The notes beneath the pieces were generated by a model that did no database searches, was not told the DNA's origin, and was given only the letters and a program-made list of their open reading frames with translations. A DNA stretch of 64,000 nucleotides from Chloroflexota bacterium (lineage in GTDB: Bacteria; Chloroflexota; UBA6077; JACCZL01): assembly GCA_020845495.1 (NCBI GenBank), contig JADLFM010000128.1:62001-126000 (forward strand), written 5' to 3'. The first letter of the stretch is position 1. Every line of letters begins with the position of its first letter. Position numbers and translations under genes: made by a program. Below, piece by piece: positions 1-8,530 of the stretch.

Positions 1-1207
1 CTGCCAGGGCTGCCCCATAGGTCAGCTCCTTTCCAAGAAAGCCGAACAGCAGCGGTACCCCGGCCATCGACAGCGCGGCCAGTCCGCCCGCTACGGCGAC
101 GACTGGCATGGTGCGGCGCAGCCCGCCGAGTATGCGGACGTCGCGCGTACCCGTCTCATGGTCGATGGCACCGGCCACCAAGAAGAGCCCGCCCTTGTAG
201 AGCGTGTGCGCGGGGAGATAGACGAGTGCTGCCGCTATCGCGCTGGCGGTACTCACGCCGAGTAGCATGACGAGCGTCCCCAGCGAGCTGAGTGTCGTGT
301 AGGCGAGGATGCGTTTCAGGTCGGTGTGTCGGACCGCCAGCCAGGCGCCAAGCAGCATCGTCGCCGTGCCGGCCGTCATGACGACGATCTGCCAGATCGG
401 GGTGCCGCCCAGCACCGGGCTCAAACGCGCCAGCAGGTAGACGCCGACCTTCACCATCGTCGCCGAGTGGAGGTAGGCGCTGACGGGTGTCAGCGCCTCC
501 ATGGCGTTTGGAAGCCAGAAGTGGAACGGTACCTGGGCTGACTTGGTGAACGCCCCGGCAAACACCAGCAGGAGAATGGCGAGATACAGGCCGTCTGACC
601 TGATTGCCTCGCCGCGTGTCAGCACGTCCGACAGCTCCAAGCTCCCGCCAACCTGCCCGAGCACGAGAAGCCCGGCCAGCATCGCCAACTCCCCGGCTCC
701 CGTCACGAGCAGCGCCTGGAGGGCGGCGCGCCGAGCTCCGGAGCGCTCGTGCTCGAAGCCGATCAGGAGATACGACGTCAGGCTGGTTAGCTCCCAGAAG
801 GCGAACAGGAGGAGCAGGTTGTCGGCCAACACCAGCCCGAGCATCGAGGCCATGAACGCGAGGATGGTTGCGTAGAAGCGACCCAACTGGGGATGACCGG
901 CCAGGTAGCCGCCCGCGTATACCAGGATCAAGGCGCCGACGCCGCTGATCAGGAGCGCGAACAGGAGACTGAGGCCGTCGACCTGGAACGACAGGTTCAC
1001 GCCGAGGCTCGGCGCCCAGGGATAGCCGACGACGAGCGCCTGACCGGCTACCACCGGACCGACGAGGGATGCGAAGTAGATCGCCAGCCCGGCCGGCAGG
1101 ATGGCCAGGAGCCAGCCGGCGGCCGGACTGGCGCGTGTCACCCATGGGGCCAGTACGGCCAGCCCGAAGCCGGACAGGACTGCCGCCGTCACCCCCCACC
1201 AGGCCAC
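1..1207 (-). CDS. mrpA: MrpA/MnhA-type monovalent cation/H+ antiporter subunit A (partial, C-terminus off window)
   Basis: Large polytopic membrane subunit of a multi-subunit Na+(K+)/H+ antiporter of the NuoL/ND5 superfamily. About 402 N-terminal residues are present and the gene continues beyond position 1. Seen directly: the family signature [15 protein letters not shown] near residue 135 carrying the conserved Glu, the segment [15 protein letters not shown] near 245 with the conserved Lys, and [18 protein letters not shown] near 335. These match MrpA/MbhA rather than NuoM. The frame opens after a TGA upstream; GTG at 1207 is the first usable start and GTG at 1192 is an alternative; neither has a strong RBS. 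Later mrp genes would lie to the left, outside the window. HyfB/NuoL-like paralogs are the alternative identity, but the IDHETGTRD region favours MrpA. Confidence 0.85.
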   Translation of the reverse strand, partial: MAWWGVTAAVLSGFGLAVLAPWVTRASPAAGWLLAILPAGLAIYFASLVGPVVAGQALVVGYPWAPSLGVNLSFQVDGLSLLFALLISGVGALILVYAGGYLAGHPQLGRFYATILAFMASMLGLVLADNLLLLFAFWELTSLTSYLLIGFEHERSGARRAALQALLVTGAGELAMLAGLLVLGQVGGSLELSDVLTRGEAIRSDGLYLAILLLVFAGAFTKSAQVPFHFWLPNAMEALTPVSAYLHSATMVKVGVYLLARLSPVLGGTPIWQIVVMTAGTATMLLGAWLAVRHTDLKRILAYTTLSSLGTLVMLLGVSTASAIAAALVYLPAHTLYKGGLFLVAGAIDHETGTRDVRILGGLRRTMPVVAVAGGLAALSMAGVPLLFGFLGKELTYGAALA

Positions 1208-1733
1208 CTCGCTAACGGCCCCGCTCGGTTGGCTGGCTCACGTACACCACGCGACCCGGTAGAGCGCTACTCGGAGCCACCCACGGCACGGGGCACCATA
1301 CCGTCATCCGTGGATCGCCCCGCGCGGGGCGTGCTGGGTGCGGTGCGCCGCTGAGAGCGGTCGTCTGAACTTCACGTCACATCCTGCGATCCTGCGCCGG
1401 CCGACCGCGCTCCGGCAGCCGGCGTGAGTGGCGGGACGATGCAATCATCTACGCACGCGATCGCCGCGGGGATCGAGCGATATCAGGTCGCGTACGCTGG
1501 CAATCGGTGGAGGTACCGCTCGCGCGCTGCCTCACACGTATCAGCCAGGATTGCCGGGTGCATCTTCACACCATCCTCTCAGATTCGCCGTGGCCAATCC
1601 AAGTTTTGCAGGAGTAGAGTCCAGTCTGGGGCCATCCAGCGTCGCCTGGGCCACGCTAGTCGAGGTCAGAACTCTCCAGAATTGAGCCATAGCAATTCGC
1701 GACGCTGGCAGGCTTCCGACGCAGCGAGGCGCG
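1208..1733. other. Intergenic region without recognisable gene
   Basis: About 525 bases upstream of the antiporter gene and downstream of the small membrane protein gene. Open frames here have no recognisable protein character. I see no convincing promoter hexamers, hairpin or repeat. Confidence 0.5.
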
Positions 1734-1991
1734 TCACGGGCGTCCGACCCGCTTGCCGGCGGCGACGATGAGGATCGTCAGTGCGATTGGCATAGCGAAC
1801 CGCACGGCGGCGAGCGGCAGGCTGCTCGACCAGTCCGCGCCCGCTATCGCGCCGCTCGGTGGTCCGAGGCTGCGTATGGTGCGTATTCCCATCGCCGCCG
1901 TGAGGGAGAGCCAACTTATGAGCACGAGCCCGTTGAGCCCCACGATGGTCAGAATGACTCGCAACATACTGTGAGACGTGGTGTCGGACAT
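1734..1991 (-). CDS. Small two-helix membrane protein, unknown function
   Basis: 85-residue protein with two hydrophobic stretches (about residues 10-30 and 58-75) separated by a short polar loop, ending in a basic tail (GKRVGRP). I do not recognise a family. The ATG at 1991 (MSDTTSHS...) is chosen over an upstream in-frame start because an AAGGAG ribosome binding site sits six bases before it. It lies between the antiporter gene and a secreted protein gene on the same strand; gaps of about 100 and 500 bases leave co-transcription unclear. Confidence 0.6.
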   Translation of the reverse strand: MSDTTSHSMLRVILTIVGLNGLVLISWLSLTAAMGIRTIRSLGPPSGAIAGADWSSSLPLAAVRFAMPIALTILIVAAGKRVGRP

Positions 1992-2094
1992 CTGCTTCTC
2001 CTTACCGAGCACTGCTTACCGAGCACGGCCGTGTGCGGCGCTCAGAAATGAGCGCCGCACATGGCAAGGTTGTGTCGTGAGTTCGCGCGCGACC

Positions 2095-3618
2095 TTACCG
2101 AACGATGCGCAGCTTCTGGGTTACCTTCTCGGACTCACGCCCGTTCTTGTCGCGTGCCTTTGCGACGATGGTGATCGTGCCGCTCTTGTCCGTCGTCGCT
2201 ACCTGCCAGGTTGCACGGCAGGTCTCGGAACCGTCGCACTGGCTTGTGTGGTCACGCTTCAACTCGGCGTCGCTGGTGTCCGTCGCATACCACCAGATTT
2301 TGTCGAGCGCCTCGCCGCTCCGCGCGTAGACCTCGATCTTGAACTGTTCTCCTGCCGACACGCGCGCCCGCGAGACTCGCAGCTCGACGGTCGGCTTGCT
2401 GCTCGTCTTTCCAACCTTGAGCGCCTGCGTCACGTCCTCGGTCTGCTGCCCATTGAGGTCGTGTGCGGTAGCCAGGATGGTGACCTGGCCGGTCGTATCG
2501 GTCGTGCTCACCGGCCAGCTCGAGCGGCAGACGTTGGCGCCGCCGCAATCGTACTCACGTGGCTGCTGGAGTGCGGCGTCGTTAGTGCCGGCGCCACGCC
2601 AGACCAGCTTGTCGATGCCGTCGGCGCTGCTGGCTTCGAGCTCCACGGTGAACTGCTGCCCGACAGTGACTTTCTCCTCGGAGATGTTTAGCGTCAGCTC
2701 GGGCGGGCTGGACGCTTCGCGAACCCGCAGCTCTTGCACGAGCGCATCCGACTCACGCCCGGCCGTGTCGCGCGCCGAAGCGTGGATCATGATCTGGCCG
2801 GTCGTGTCGCTGGTGGAGACAGGCCAACTGTAGCGACAGAGGCCGGCGCCGCCACAGTCGACCTCACGCACCTGCTGTAGAACGACGTCGTCGGTCTCGC
2901 CCGCGTACCAGGTGATCCGGTCGACACCCTGGTCGGCACGGGCCTCGATCGAGATCGTGAACGTCTGGCCCGCCTGAATCTCGTCCGCGTCGATCTCCAT
3001 CAGGACGCTCGGGCCGACTGTCGCGGCGCCGGGCGCTGCGGAGGTTAGCTGGGTATCGGTGCTCACGAGCGCCAGAGCCGGGCTTGCACCGCGCTGGATC
3101 TGGTAGGTCGCCGTCGTGATCGCGTCGGGACCGGCGAGGCTACCAGGCTCGTCGTACCGATGAAACTGCGCCAGAATCGTGGCGGGACCAGCCAGTGCGA
3201 CCCGGTCGAGGGCACCGTCGCTGTTCGGATCGGTCGGAGCAGGCGCGAGCGTGCCGACGTACCCGCCGTCGACGAACACGAATGCCTGACGCTGCATCGG
3301 ACTCGTATCCAGGCCATACGCGGTCGCCGCCTCGACGACGCTCACGCCCCAGCCAGACTGGACCGGGTTGTACAGGCTCCAGCCGGCGGCGACGAGCGCC
3401 TCATCCTCGGGTGATTCCACGGCTCGCGCGTTGGCCGGTGCGCCACCCTTCAATGCCTCATCTACGACGGGTGCGAGCGGTATGGGCATACCGGCTTGCT
3501 GCCAGCTCGTCGCCGGTGAGTCCAGCCAGCTCCCGCTCGCCAGGGTGCGCGCCGGTAAGAGCGGTAGGCTCAACGCCAGGGCGAGCATGACGGTGATCCA
3601 AACCCGGAAATGCTTCAT
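2095..3618 (-). CDS. Secreted LppP/LprE-like protein with three Ig-like repeats
   Basis: 507-residue exported protein. The N-terminus MKHFRVWITVMLALALSL is a clear signal peptide, and GGAGG eight bases upstream of the ATG at 3618 fixes the start; the open frame extends further upstream but looks non-coding. Residues about 70-175 resemble the LppP/LprE family (AFVFVDGGYVGTLAP followed by a DGALDRVAL segment). Residues about 190-507 hold three tandem Ig-like repeats of roughly 100 residues. Each repeat has a Cys pair (DCGGAGLCRYSW, DCGGANVCRSSW, QCDGSETCRATW) followed by a STxDTTGxxxI strand, suggesting one intra-domain disulfide per repeat. Likely a cell-surface or extracellular binding protein; ligand unknown. 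No lipobox or sorting motif is visible. Confidence 0.75.
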   Translation of the reverse strand: MKHFRVWITVMLALALSLPLLPARTLASGSWLDSPATSWQQAGMPIPLAPVVDEALKGGAPANARAVESPEDEALVAAGWSLYNPVQSGWGVSVVEAATAYGLDTSPMQRQAFVFVDGGYVGTLAPAPTDPNSDGALDRVALAGPATILAQFHRYDEPGSLAGPDAITTATYQIQRGASPALALVSTDTQLTSAAPGAATVGPSVLMEIDADEIQAGQTFTISIEARADQGVDRITWYAGETDDVVLQQVREVDCGGAGLCRYSWPVSTSDTTGQIMIHASARDTAGRESDALVQELRVREASSPPELTLNISEEKVTVGQQFTVELEASSADGIDKLVWRGAGTNDAALQQPREYDCGGANVCRSSWPVSTTDTTGQVTILATAHDLNGQQTEDVTQALKVGKTSSKPTVELRVSRARVSAGEQFKIEVYARSGEALDKIWWYATDTSDAELKRDHTSQCDGSETCRATWQVATTDKSGTITIVAKARDKNGRESEKVTQKLRIVR

Positions 3619-4353
3619 TCCAGACCTCCAGCCAGCCGAGCGGGTGATCCGCTCGCGGCGTGATGGCACGTGCCCAGGGGAGTGCCGTGACACCCGCCCC
3701 GCGCGATCCGTGCTCGGCGGATGCTCCATGGCCGTCCGAGCGGGGAGTGACAGCACGAAGGCCGAGCGGGACGTGATGGCATGAATCCCGAGCGGGACGG
3801 GATGGCATGGACGCGGCTCCGAACGCCCGTCCGTGCATGCCACCCTCAGTCTGGTACGGGAACCTTGCGGCGCCGCTTGCCCCAGATCAACGCAGCCTCA
3901 ACGTCGATCGTTGCCAGCGGCCTGCTGAGGACGCCTGTCGATTGCCCGCCGTCGTGCGCACGTGCCCGTCAGGCGCCTGTGCCTGCCGTGGACCCGTATT
4001 CGTGCGCTCTCGATGGGGGTCAACTCGGCCACGATCGCGCCCGTGATCGCGAACAGCAGGTGTGTGCCCGTATTCGTGCGCTCTTGATGGGGGTCAACGC
4101 CTCTGGTGGTATCGAGCGGCCAGACTGAGATCGAGGCCATCGCCGCTCCAGGTGCCGAGCACCTCGGGCGTGGCACGGTCCGTGACACGGACGCGACGCC
4201 AGGAGTGCGCGGTGCCCGCTCGGTGCGGGCGCAGCCGCCTGGCTGCTTGACGCACCCCTGGCCGGCCCGCCTGCGGGCCGAACACGGCCAGCGCACGCGG
4301 TTGGCGATGATACGCGTGACGAGGTGCTCGGCAGCAACGTCGAGGGGGATGGC
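3619..4353. other. Divergent intergenic region with degenerate direct repeats
   Basis: 735 bases between two divergently transcribed genes. It contains a near-perfect 32-base direct repeat (separate entry) and a duplicated block CCGAGCGGGACGtGATGGCATG / CCGAGCGGGACGgGATGGCATG around 3763-3808. No convincing coding frame is seen. It should carry the promoters of both neighbours, but I cannot pick out clear hexamers. Confidence 0.5.
3993..4098. repeat. 32-bp direct repeat, 74-bp spacing
   Basis: The 32-base unit at 3993-4024, beginning CCCGTATTCGTGCGCTCTCG, recurs at 4067-4098 with one mismatch (C to T). The copies are 74 bases apart, within the divergent promoter region. Function unknown; it could be a recent duplication or a paired regulator site. 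Confidence 0.6.
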
Positions 4354-5211
4354 ATGTACGAACGTGTGACGCTCCGGCCGGGTGCGCTCGTCATCGGGCG
4401 GGATGGCGGCCTGGGCAACCTGGAGGGCGTGGTCGTGCGCCCGGACGGACGGGCGGTACTCGGGCTACTGCTGCGTGAAGGGCTGCTCGTCGACCGCCGG
4501 ATTGTGATACCACTGTCGGCGGTCGAGGAGGCTGACGACAACCGGGTGCAGGTCTCCCTCGATCGAGCCGACCTCAACGTGCTGTACGCTGCGCGAATCC
4601 CGAGAATCCCCGACGCGCCACCGACGGACGTGCCGGACAGGTCCGACGCGAGAGAGGGGCCCGATGTCGTCGGTGGAGTGACCTCCGCCGAACCAGCACC
4701 GCTGACGCACGTCCTGCGGGCCGGCCAGACCGTGGTGTGTCGCGACGGCGATTCCAGTCCGCTGATCCTCGTACTGGTGGATGGGTCCTCGGCCCGCATT
4801 ACCGGCCTGGTTGTGCAGCGCAGCGGACCTGCCGGCCGGCCGGTCATCGTCCCGGCCGAGTGGGTAACTGACAGCGCGACCGATCCGATCGTACTCGACG
4901 CCGCGTGCGAGCATCTCGACGGGCTGCCTGACTTCCGGTCCGATGAGGAGATCAGCGACGCAGTGATTGCCCTCCTCTGGCACGGCTCTGACCTCGACCG
5001 GGCCGACCTGAACTACGTCACTGTCCGCACCCGGGATGGGATCGTGGAATTGGACGGTAAGACCCGGACCGAGCGGGCACGGATGGAGATCGACCAGGTG
5101 GCGCGCGACGTCCGGGGTGTCCTCGACGTGAAGAATCGGCTGCGGACCTTCGAGGCGCTCGACGCCGCCGTCCGGCGCTTTGGTGACGAGCGGCTGAGTG
5201 GTAATGCCTGA
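4354..5211 (+). CDS. PRC-barrel-like / BON domain protein
   Basis: 285-residue soluble protein. Residues about 1-75 form a PRC-barrel-like module (LRPGALVIGRDGGLGNLEGVV...IPLSAVEEAD). Residues about 120-175 look like a second, weaker copy (VLRAGQTVVCRDGDS...VIVPAEWVTD). Residues about 195-275 are a BON domain (VTVRTRDGIVELDGKTRTERARM...VLDVKNRLRT). BON domains bind phospholipid or other surfaces and PRC barrels are often stress- or RNA-associated, so an envelope/stress role is inferred. The ATG at 4354 follows GAGGGGG with short spacing; a start 30 bases upstream is less likely. A hairpin terminator begins at its stop codon. No signal peptide. Confidence 0.65.
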   Translation: MYERVTLRPGALVIGRDGGLGNLEGVVVRPDGRAVLGLLLREGLLVDRRIVIPLSAVEEADDNRVQVSLDRADLNVLYAARIPRIPDAPPTDVPDRSDAREGPDVVGGVTSAEPAPLTHVLRAGQTVVCRDGDSSPLILVLVDGSSARITGLVVQRSGPAGRPVIVPAEWVTDSATDPIVLDAACEHLDGLPDFRSDEEISDAVIALLWHGSDLDRADLNYVTVRTRDGIVELDGKTRTERARMEIDQVARDVRGVLDVKNRLRTFEALDAAVRRFGDERLSGNA

Positions 5212-5236
5212 GACGGACAAAACGTCCGTCTCCAGG
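5207..5236. terminator. Hairpin terminator between convergent genes
   Basis: GAGACGGAC (5210-5218), loop AAAAC, GTCCGTCTC (5224-5232): a perfect 9-bp stem, extended by CCT/AGG across a single bulged base. It overlaps the stop codon of the PRC/BON gene and faces the convergent response regulator gene. There is no U-tract. Confidence 0.6.
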
Positions 5237-5411
5237 ACGCAGTTGTGGGAGCGGGCGCAAGCGAGGCATGGGATGGATGCCGTCCCGAGTGAAACCCTGC
5301 TGTACGGGGGGCGCGTCATGGAGGCGCCGTTCGGGTGGCTCCATTCTTCCGGGGTCGCTCCAGTACGGCTCCGGCACCGGTGCCTCGCCGCCCTGGTCCC
5401 GGAAGCGAGCG

Positions 5412-6098
5412 TCAGTGCAAGAAGCGGTATCCCAGGCCGCGCTCCGTTCGAATGTAGCGTGGGCGTTCTGGATCGTCGCCGAGTTTGTCGCGTAGACGAC
5501 GGATGTAGACGCGCAGGTAGTCGACCTCGTCCATGTACTCGCGTCCCCAGACCTTCGCGAGTAACGTGCCGTGCGGAAGGGTCCGGCCGGCGTTGCGGAC
5601 GAGGTGGTAGAGCAGCTTGTACTCGGTGGGGGTCAGGTCGAGTCGCTGGCCGTGCAGCCGCGCTTCCTGAGCCGCAAAGTCGACTTCCAGGTCACCCGAC
5701 TTGAAGGAGGGCGCGCGGCTCCTGGGGGTGGGCATGTCGAGGCGCCGCAGGACCGCTTTGACGCGAGCCAGCAACTCGAGGTGGTCGAAAGGCTTGGTCA
5801 CGTAGTCGTCGGCGCCAAGCTCGAGCCCCTTGACCTTGTCCATCGTGCTGTCGCGGGCGGTCAGCATGACGACCGGTACGTCCGAGAACTCGCGAATTCG
5901 CTCCAGTACACGGTAGCCGTCGATGTCGGGCAGGCCGACATCGAGCAGCACGAGATCCGGACTCTCGCGCTCGACGAGATCGATCGCCCGTTCTCCTTCG
6001 CCGGCGCCGATCACCTCGACCTCGCGCCACTGTAGTGTGAAGCCGAGTCGCACCGATTCCACGACCTCGGGCGCATCGTCGACGACGAGGATCTTCAC
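5412..6098 (-). CDS. OmpR/PhoB-family response regulator (KdpE-like)
   Basis: 228-residue DNA-binding response regulator. The receiver domain has acidic pocket residues D7/D8, phosphoacceptor D53 (LLDVGLPD), T80 and K102 (DDYVTKPF). Residues about 130-228 are a winged helix (LTPTEYKLLYHLVRNAGRTL...VYIRRLRDKLGDD...YIRTERGLGYRF). The GTG at 6098 overlaps the TGA of the upstream kinase gene as GTGA, so translation is probably coupled and this is the kinase's cognate partner. An in-frame start further upstream would run back into the kinase gene. Target genes unknown. Confidence 0.92.
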   Translation of the reverse strand: MKILVVDDAPEVVESVRLGFTLQWREVEVIGAGEGERAIDLVERESPDLVLLDVGLPDIDGYRVLERIREFSDVPVVMLTARDSTMDKVKGLELGADDYVTKPFDHLELLARVKAVLRRLDMPTPRSRAPSFKSGDLEVDFAAQEARLHGQRLDLTPTEYKLLYHLVRNAGRTLPHGTLLAKVWGREYMDEVDYLRVYIRRLRDKLGDDPERPRYIRTERGLGYRFLH

Positions 6099-7099
6099 AG
6101 GTCGCCGAGCTCCGCCGGTCCGTCGAGCGGGACACACAGCCGGAAGGTGCTTCCCTGCCCGACTTCGCTCTCGACCTCGATCGTACCGCCATGGGCCTGG
6201 GCGACGGCCAGGGCAATTGGGAGACCGAGCCCAGAACCGGCTCCGGCCGAGTCGCTCGCCGCTGTGAAGAAGCGCTCGAACAGGCGCGCCCGGTCCTCGG
6301 CGGCAATGCCTGGCCCCTCGTCCTCGACGCTCCAGACGACGTCCCGGCCGTGCTGGATCACGCCTAATCCAATCGTCGCGCCAGGGGGCGAGAACTTGTG
6401 CGCGTTCGAGAGCAGGTTTGTGAGCGCCTGTTCGAGACGGCGGTGATCGCCGTAGACCCAGATCGGCAAATCGGGTACCCGGAGCTCGAGTCTCTGGCCA
6501 CGCGCCTGGACGAGACTCACGATCGTCGCGGCTGCCTCGCTCGCCAGCGCTACCGCGTCGAAGCGGCGGGCCTGGAGCGACAGGCTCCCCGACCGAAAGC
6601 GCGTCAGGTCGAGCACGTCGGCCACGAGCCGCTGCATCCGCTCAGCGCTCCGAGCGATCGTCTCCAGCAACTGCTCTCGGGCGGTCACGTCGGGCTGGAG
6701 GCCGGGATCGCGGAGCAGGCCGACCGATGTCCGGACGGCAGTCAAGGGGGTTCGTAACTCGTGAGCGATGGTGGAGAGCAAATCGGTGCGGAGGCGCTCT
6801 AACGCTGCAAACTGTGCCTCGAGGTCTGGTTGCCCGCCGAGCGCGTTCTCAGCGTACTGTACCCCGAGTGGGGTCAGCACATAATGGGTCGCGTGGCCGT
6901 CGTTGGCCGCGATGCGAACGAGGCCGAGGCTCGCCAACCGGCCCAGGAGTGCGGCGGCGCCATCGGGTTGGCTGGCTGCTGTCAGGACGGCAAAGCGCTC
7001 GGCGAGTTGCCGTGGGGTGGCACCCTCGCCGAGCAGGAGAAGCGCGGCGGTGTCCAGCACAGTTGCGGGCACTGCCTCCGACTGCGACGACGAGCCCAT
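6095..7099 (-). CDS. Soluble sensor histidine kinase with winged-helix-like N-terminus
   Basis: 334-residue kinase with no membrane segment. Residues 1-90 look like a winged helix (LLLLGEGATPRQLAERFAVL, GRLASLGLVRI, YVLTPLGVQYAENAL) rather than a PAS or GAF domain. The catalytic core is complete: H-box IAHELRTPLT with H113, N-box TNLLSNAHKFSPPG (N232), D-box VEDEGPGI (260-265), F-box LFERFFTA and G-box GSGLGLPIA. It should autophosphorylate and pass phosphate to the response regulator that follows with a four-base overlap. The input is probably a cytoplasmic ligand, metal or nucleic acid sensed by the N-terminal domain (inference). Confidence 0.88.
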   Translation of the reverse strand: MGSSSQSEAVPATVLDTAALLLLGEGATPRQLAERFAVLTAASQPDGAAALLGRLASLGLVRIAANDGHATHYVLTPLGVQYAENALGGQPDLEAQFAALERLRTDLLSTIAHELRTPLTAVRTSVGLLRDPGLQPDVTAREQLLETIARSAERMQRLVADVLDLTRFRSGSLSLQARRFDAVALASEAAATIVSLVQARGQRLELRVPDLPIWVYGDHRRLEQALTNLLSNAHKFSPPGATIGLGVIQHGRDVVWSVEDEGPGIAAEDRARLFERFFTAASDSAGAGSGLGLPIALAVAQAHGGTIEVESEVGQGSTFRLCVPLDGPAELGDL

Positions 7100-7163
7100 A
7101 CGGTAAGCATAGCGAAATACGCACGCGGGCCGGCATCACCGAGGGCGACCCTGAGGACGAATG

Positions 7164-7199
7164 GCGCGCAGGCTCCGTCACATGACGGAGCCTGCGCGC
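7164..7199. terminator. Perfect 17-bp-stem hairpin, probable terminator
   Basis: GCGCGCAGGCTCCGTCA (7164-7180) pairs perfectly with 7183-7199 across two bases, forming a very stable hairpin or cruciform. It lies between the end of the greA-like gene and the start of the histidine kinase gene on the minus strand. No T-run follows on either side, so it could be a terminator, an attenuator or a protein site. Confidence 0.6.
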
Positions 7200-7322
7200 T
7201 CGCTTCCCGGCGGATTCGCTCGTCAGTTGATGGTACGAGTGCGGGCGCGGCGGCGGTTGGCTTCTGGCGGACCGCTCGTCGCCGCGCACGACGACGAAAC
7301 CAGGTGCCGATCCTGTCGGCGG

Positions 7323-7808
7323 CTACTCGACGGTCACGATCGTCGCACTCCAGGTGCCCGCCGGTGCGATCACGTCGACCTCCTCGCCAGCACGCCGGCC
7401 GAGTAGCGCCGCTCCGAGCGGGGACTCAGGCGAGACGCGTCCAGCGCGCGGATCGCCGGAGCCTGGAGGTACCAGCACGTAGGTGTCAGACTCGCCGTCG
7501 GTGTCCTCGACGGTGACCCGGCTACCGACGACAGCCGCGCCAGTATTGTCGCTCACTCTGGCAGATGCCAGCGTCGCACGGAGGGCGTCTCGGCGCTGAG
7601 TCAAGACGTGAAGTTCGCCCGAAACCGCCATCATCGGGGTTTCGGCGTCGCTACCGGTCTGGGCGTCGAGCGCGGCCGAACGCGCTTCGGCGATACCGAC
7701 GGTCAGGCGTTCGATTTCGGCTTCCATCTCGCGGAATGCAGCTTCCGTCATAGGGATGAAGTTGGCCGTGGCGGCGCTACTGTTGGCGGTGGAGAACTGC
7801 TGAGCCAT
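7323..7808 (-). CDS. GreA/GreB-family transcript cleavage factor-like protein
   Basis: 161 residues, close to the usual Gre length. Residues about 20-85 form a helical hairpin (MTEAAFREMEAEIERL...ELHVLTQRRDALRATL), and about 90-161 form the FKBP-like C-terminal domain (VGSRVTVEDTDGESDTYVLVPP...VSPESPLGAALLGRRAGEEVDVIAP), with the family-typical SPLGxALLGRxxGE run. Gre factors enter the RNA polymerase secondary channel and stimulate cleavage of backtracked RNA; the acidic tip pair is not obvious here, so it could instead be a Gre-fold inhibitor. GGAGG lies nine bases before the ATG. The metallothionein-like gene is only 29 bases upstream, so the two are probably one operon. Confidence 0.82.
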   Translation of the reverse strand: MAQQFSTANSSAATANFIPMTEAAFREMEAEIERLTVGIAEARSAALDAQTGSDAETPMMAVSGELHVLTQRRDALRATLASARVSDNTGAAVVGSRVTVEDTDGESDTYVLVPPGSGDPRAGRVSPESPLGAALLGRRAGEEVDVIAPAGTWSATIVTVE

Positions 7809-7837
7809 GCGATGAACCTCCAGGTGTGGGAGCTAAG

Positions 7838-8050
7838 CTACTTGGGATAGGGCGCGCGATCGTCGTGGGGGCGCCGACCGTAGTCATGGGGGCGCGGATC
7901 GTAGTCGTGGGGGCGCTGATCGTAGGAGCAGGTACAGGGACCGCCTGCCGCGCAGCCCTCGCAGCAGTAGGGCCGGCCGACGTGCTCGACAGGCGGCCAC
8001 CCGATCTCCAGTTCGCACGTCGCGCATGAGACCGGATCCAGTGCGAGCAT
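7838..8050 (-). CDS. Metallothionein-like Cys-rich protein with His-rich tail
   Basis: 70 residues. The core CATCELEIGWPPVEHVGRPY followed by CCEGCAAGGPCTC matches the bacterial metallothionein/SmtA pattern (YCCEACADG in SmtA) and should bind zinc or a similar soft metal. The C-terminal tail repeats Y-D-x-R-P-H-D three times (Asp/His-rich), encoded by a 21-bp tandem repeat. Start: ATG at 8050 is preferred because GGAG lies eight bases upstream; an in-frame ATG at 8110 has GGAGG directly abutting it, which is too close. The greA-like gene follows after 29 bases. Role inferred as metal storage or buffering. Confidence 0.7.
   Translation of the reverse strand: MLALDPVSCATCELEIGWPPVEHVGRPYCCEGCAAGGPCTCSYDQRPHDYDPRPHDYGRRPHDDRAPYPK
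7862..7924. repeat. Three 21-bp tandem repeats inside the metallothionein-like gene
   Basis: Units at 7862-7882, 7883-7903 and 7904-7924, each containing TGGGGGCGC and ending in CGTA. In frame, each unit encodes seven residues including Arg-Pro-His-Asp, so copy number changes would alter the metal-binding tail without a frameshift. Confidence 0.75.
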
Positions 8051-8530
8051 GCGTGCATCTCCGAGGGCCGAAAACTGAGACAGTTGAGAGATACTGGTGT
8101 GGCTCGCCATCCTCCAACAGGCCGTGCCCCGCGCTCACACGCCTCCACCTGGAAACGCCGTGAACGCGGCATGAATGACGTGGACAGCCAGCCTACTCGT
8201 CCACGCTGACGGACGATATTTGGTGTGCCGATCTTGGAGTGCCCGTCAGCCCTGTCGAGGTCACGATCAGAGAGGTCACGACCAGATCGTTCCCGAGCTA
8301 CCGCGGGCGTCCCATCTGTCTCCCTGCCTGAGGTTGGCAGGACGTTCCTGAGTGTTGTGGCCGTGCTCGATGGCCGTGCTCGGGAGATTAGGCCGATGTG
8401 CTGAGCGTCGGGGTGCCGAGGTGCGGGAATCGATCCCTGGAGGTGGACCTCATGCCGGTCCGCCCCCATGCGAGAGCGCACAGATTCGCCCGACGCTCAC
8501 CCTTGGGGGAGCGCCCTACCGCCTGCCGCC
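8051..8530. other. Intergenic region, no gene recognised
   Basis: 480 bases between the metallothionein-like gene and the zinc-finger ORF, both on the minus strand. It should hold the promoter of the metallothionein-greA operon, but I cannot identify clear hexamers. No repeats or strong hairpins were noticed. Confidence 0.4.

Noticed and set aside
156..1199. 347-codon minus-strand Arg-rich frame
   Set aside because: Shadow of the antiporter subunit, which reads in another frame on the same strand with strong family motifs.
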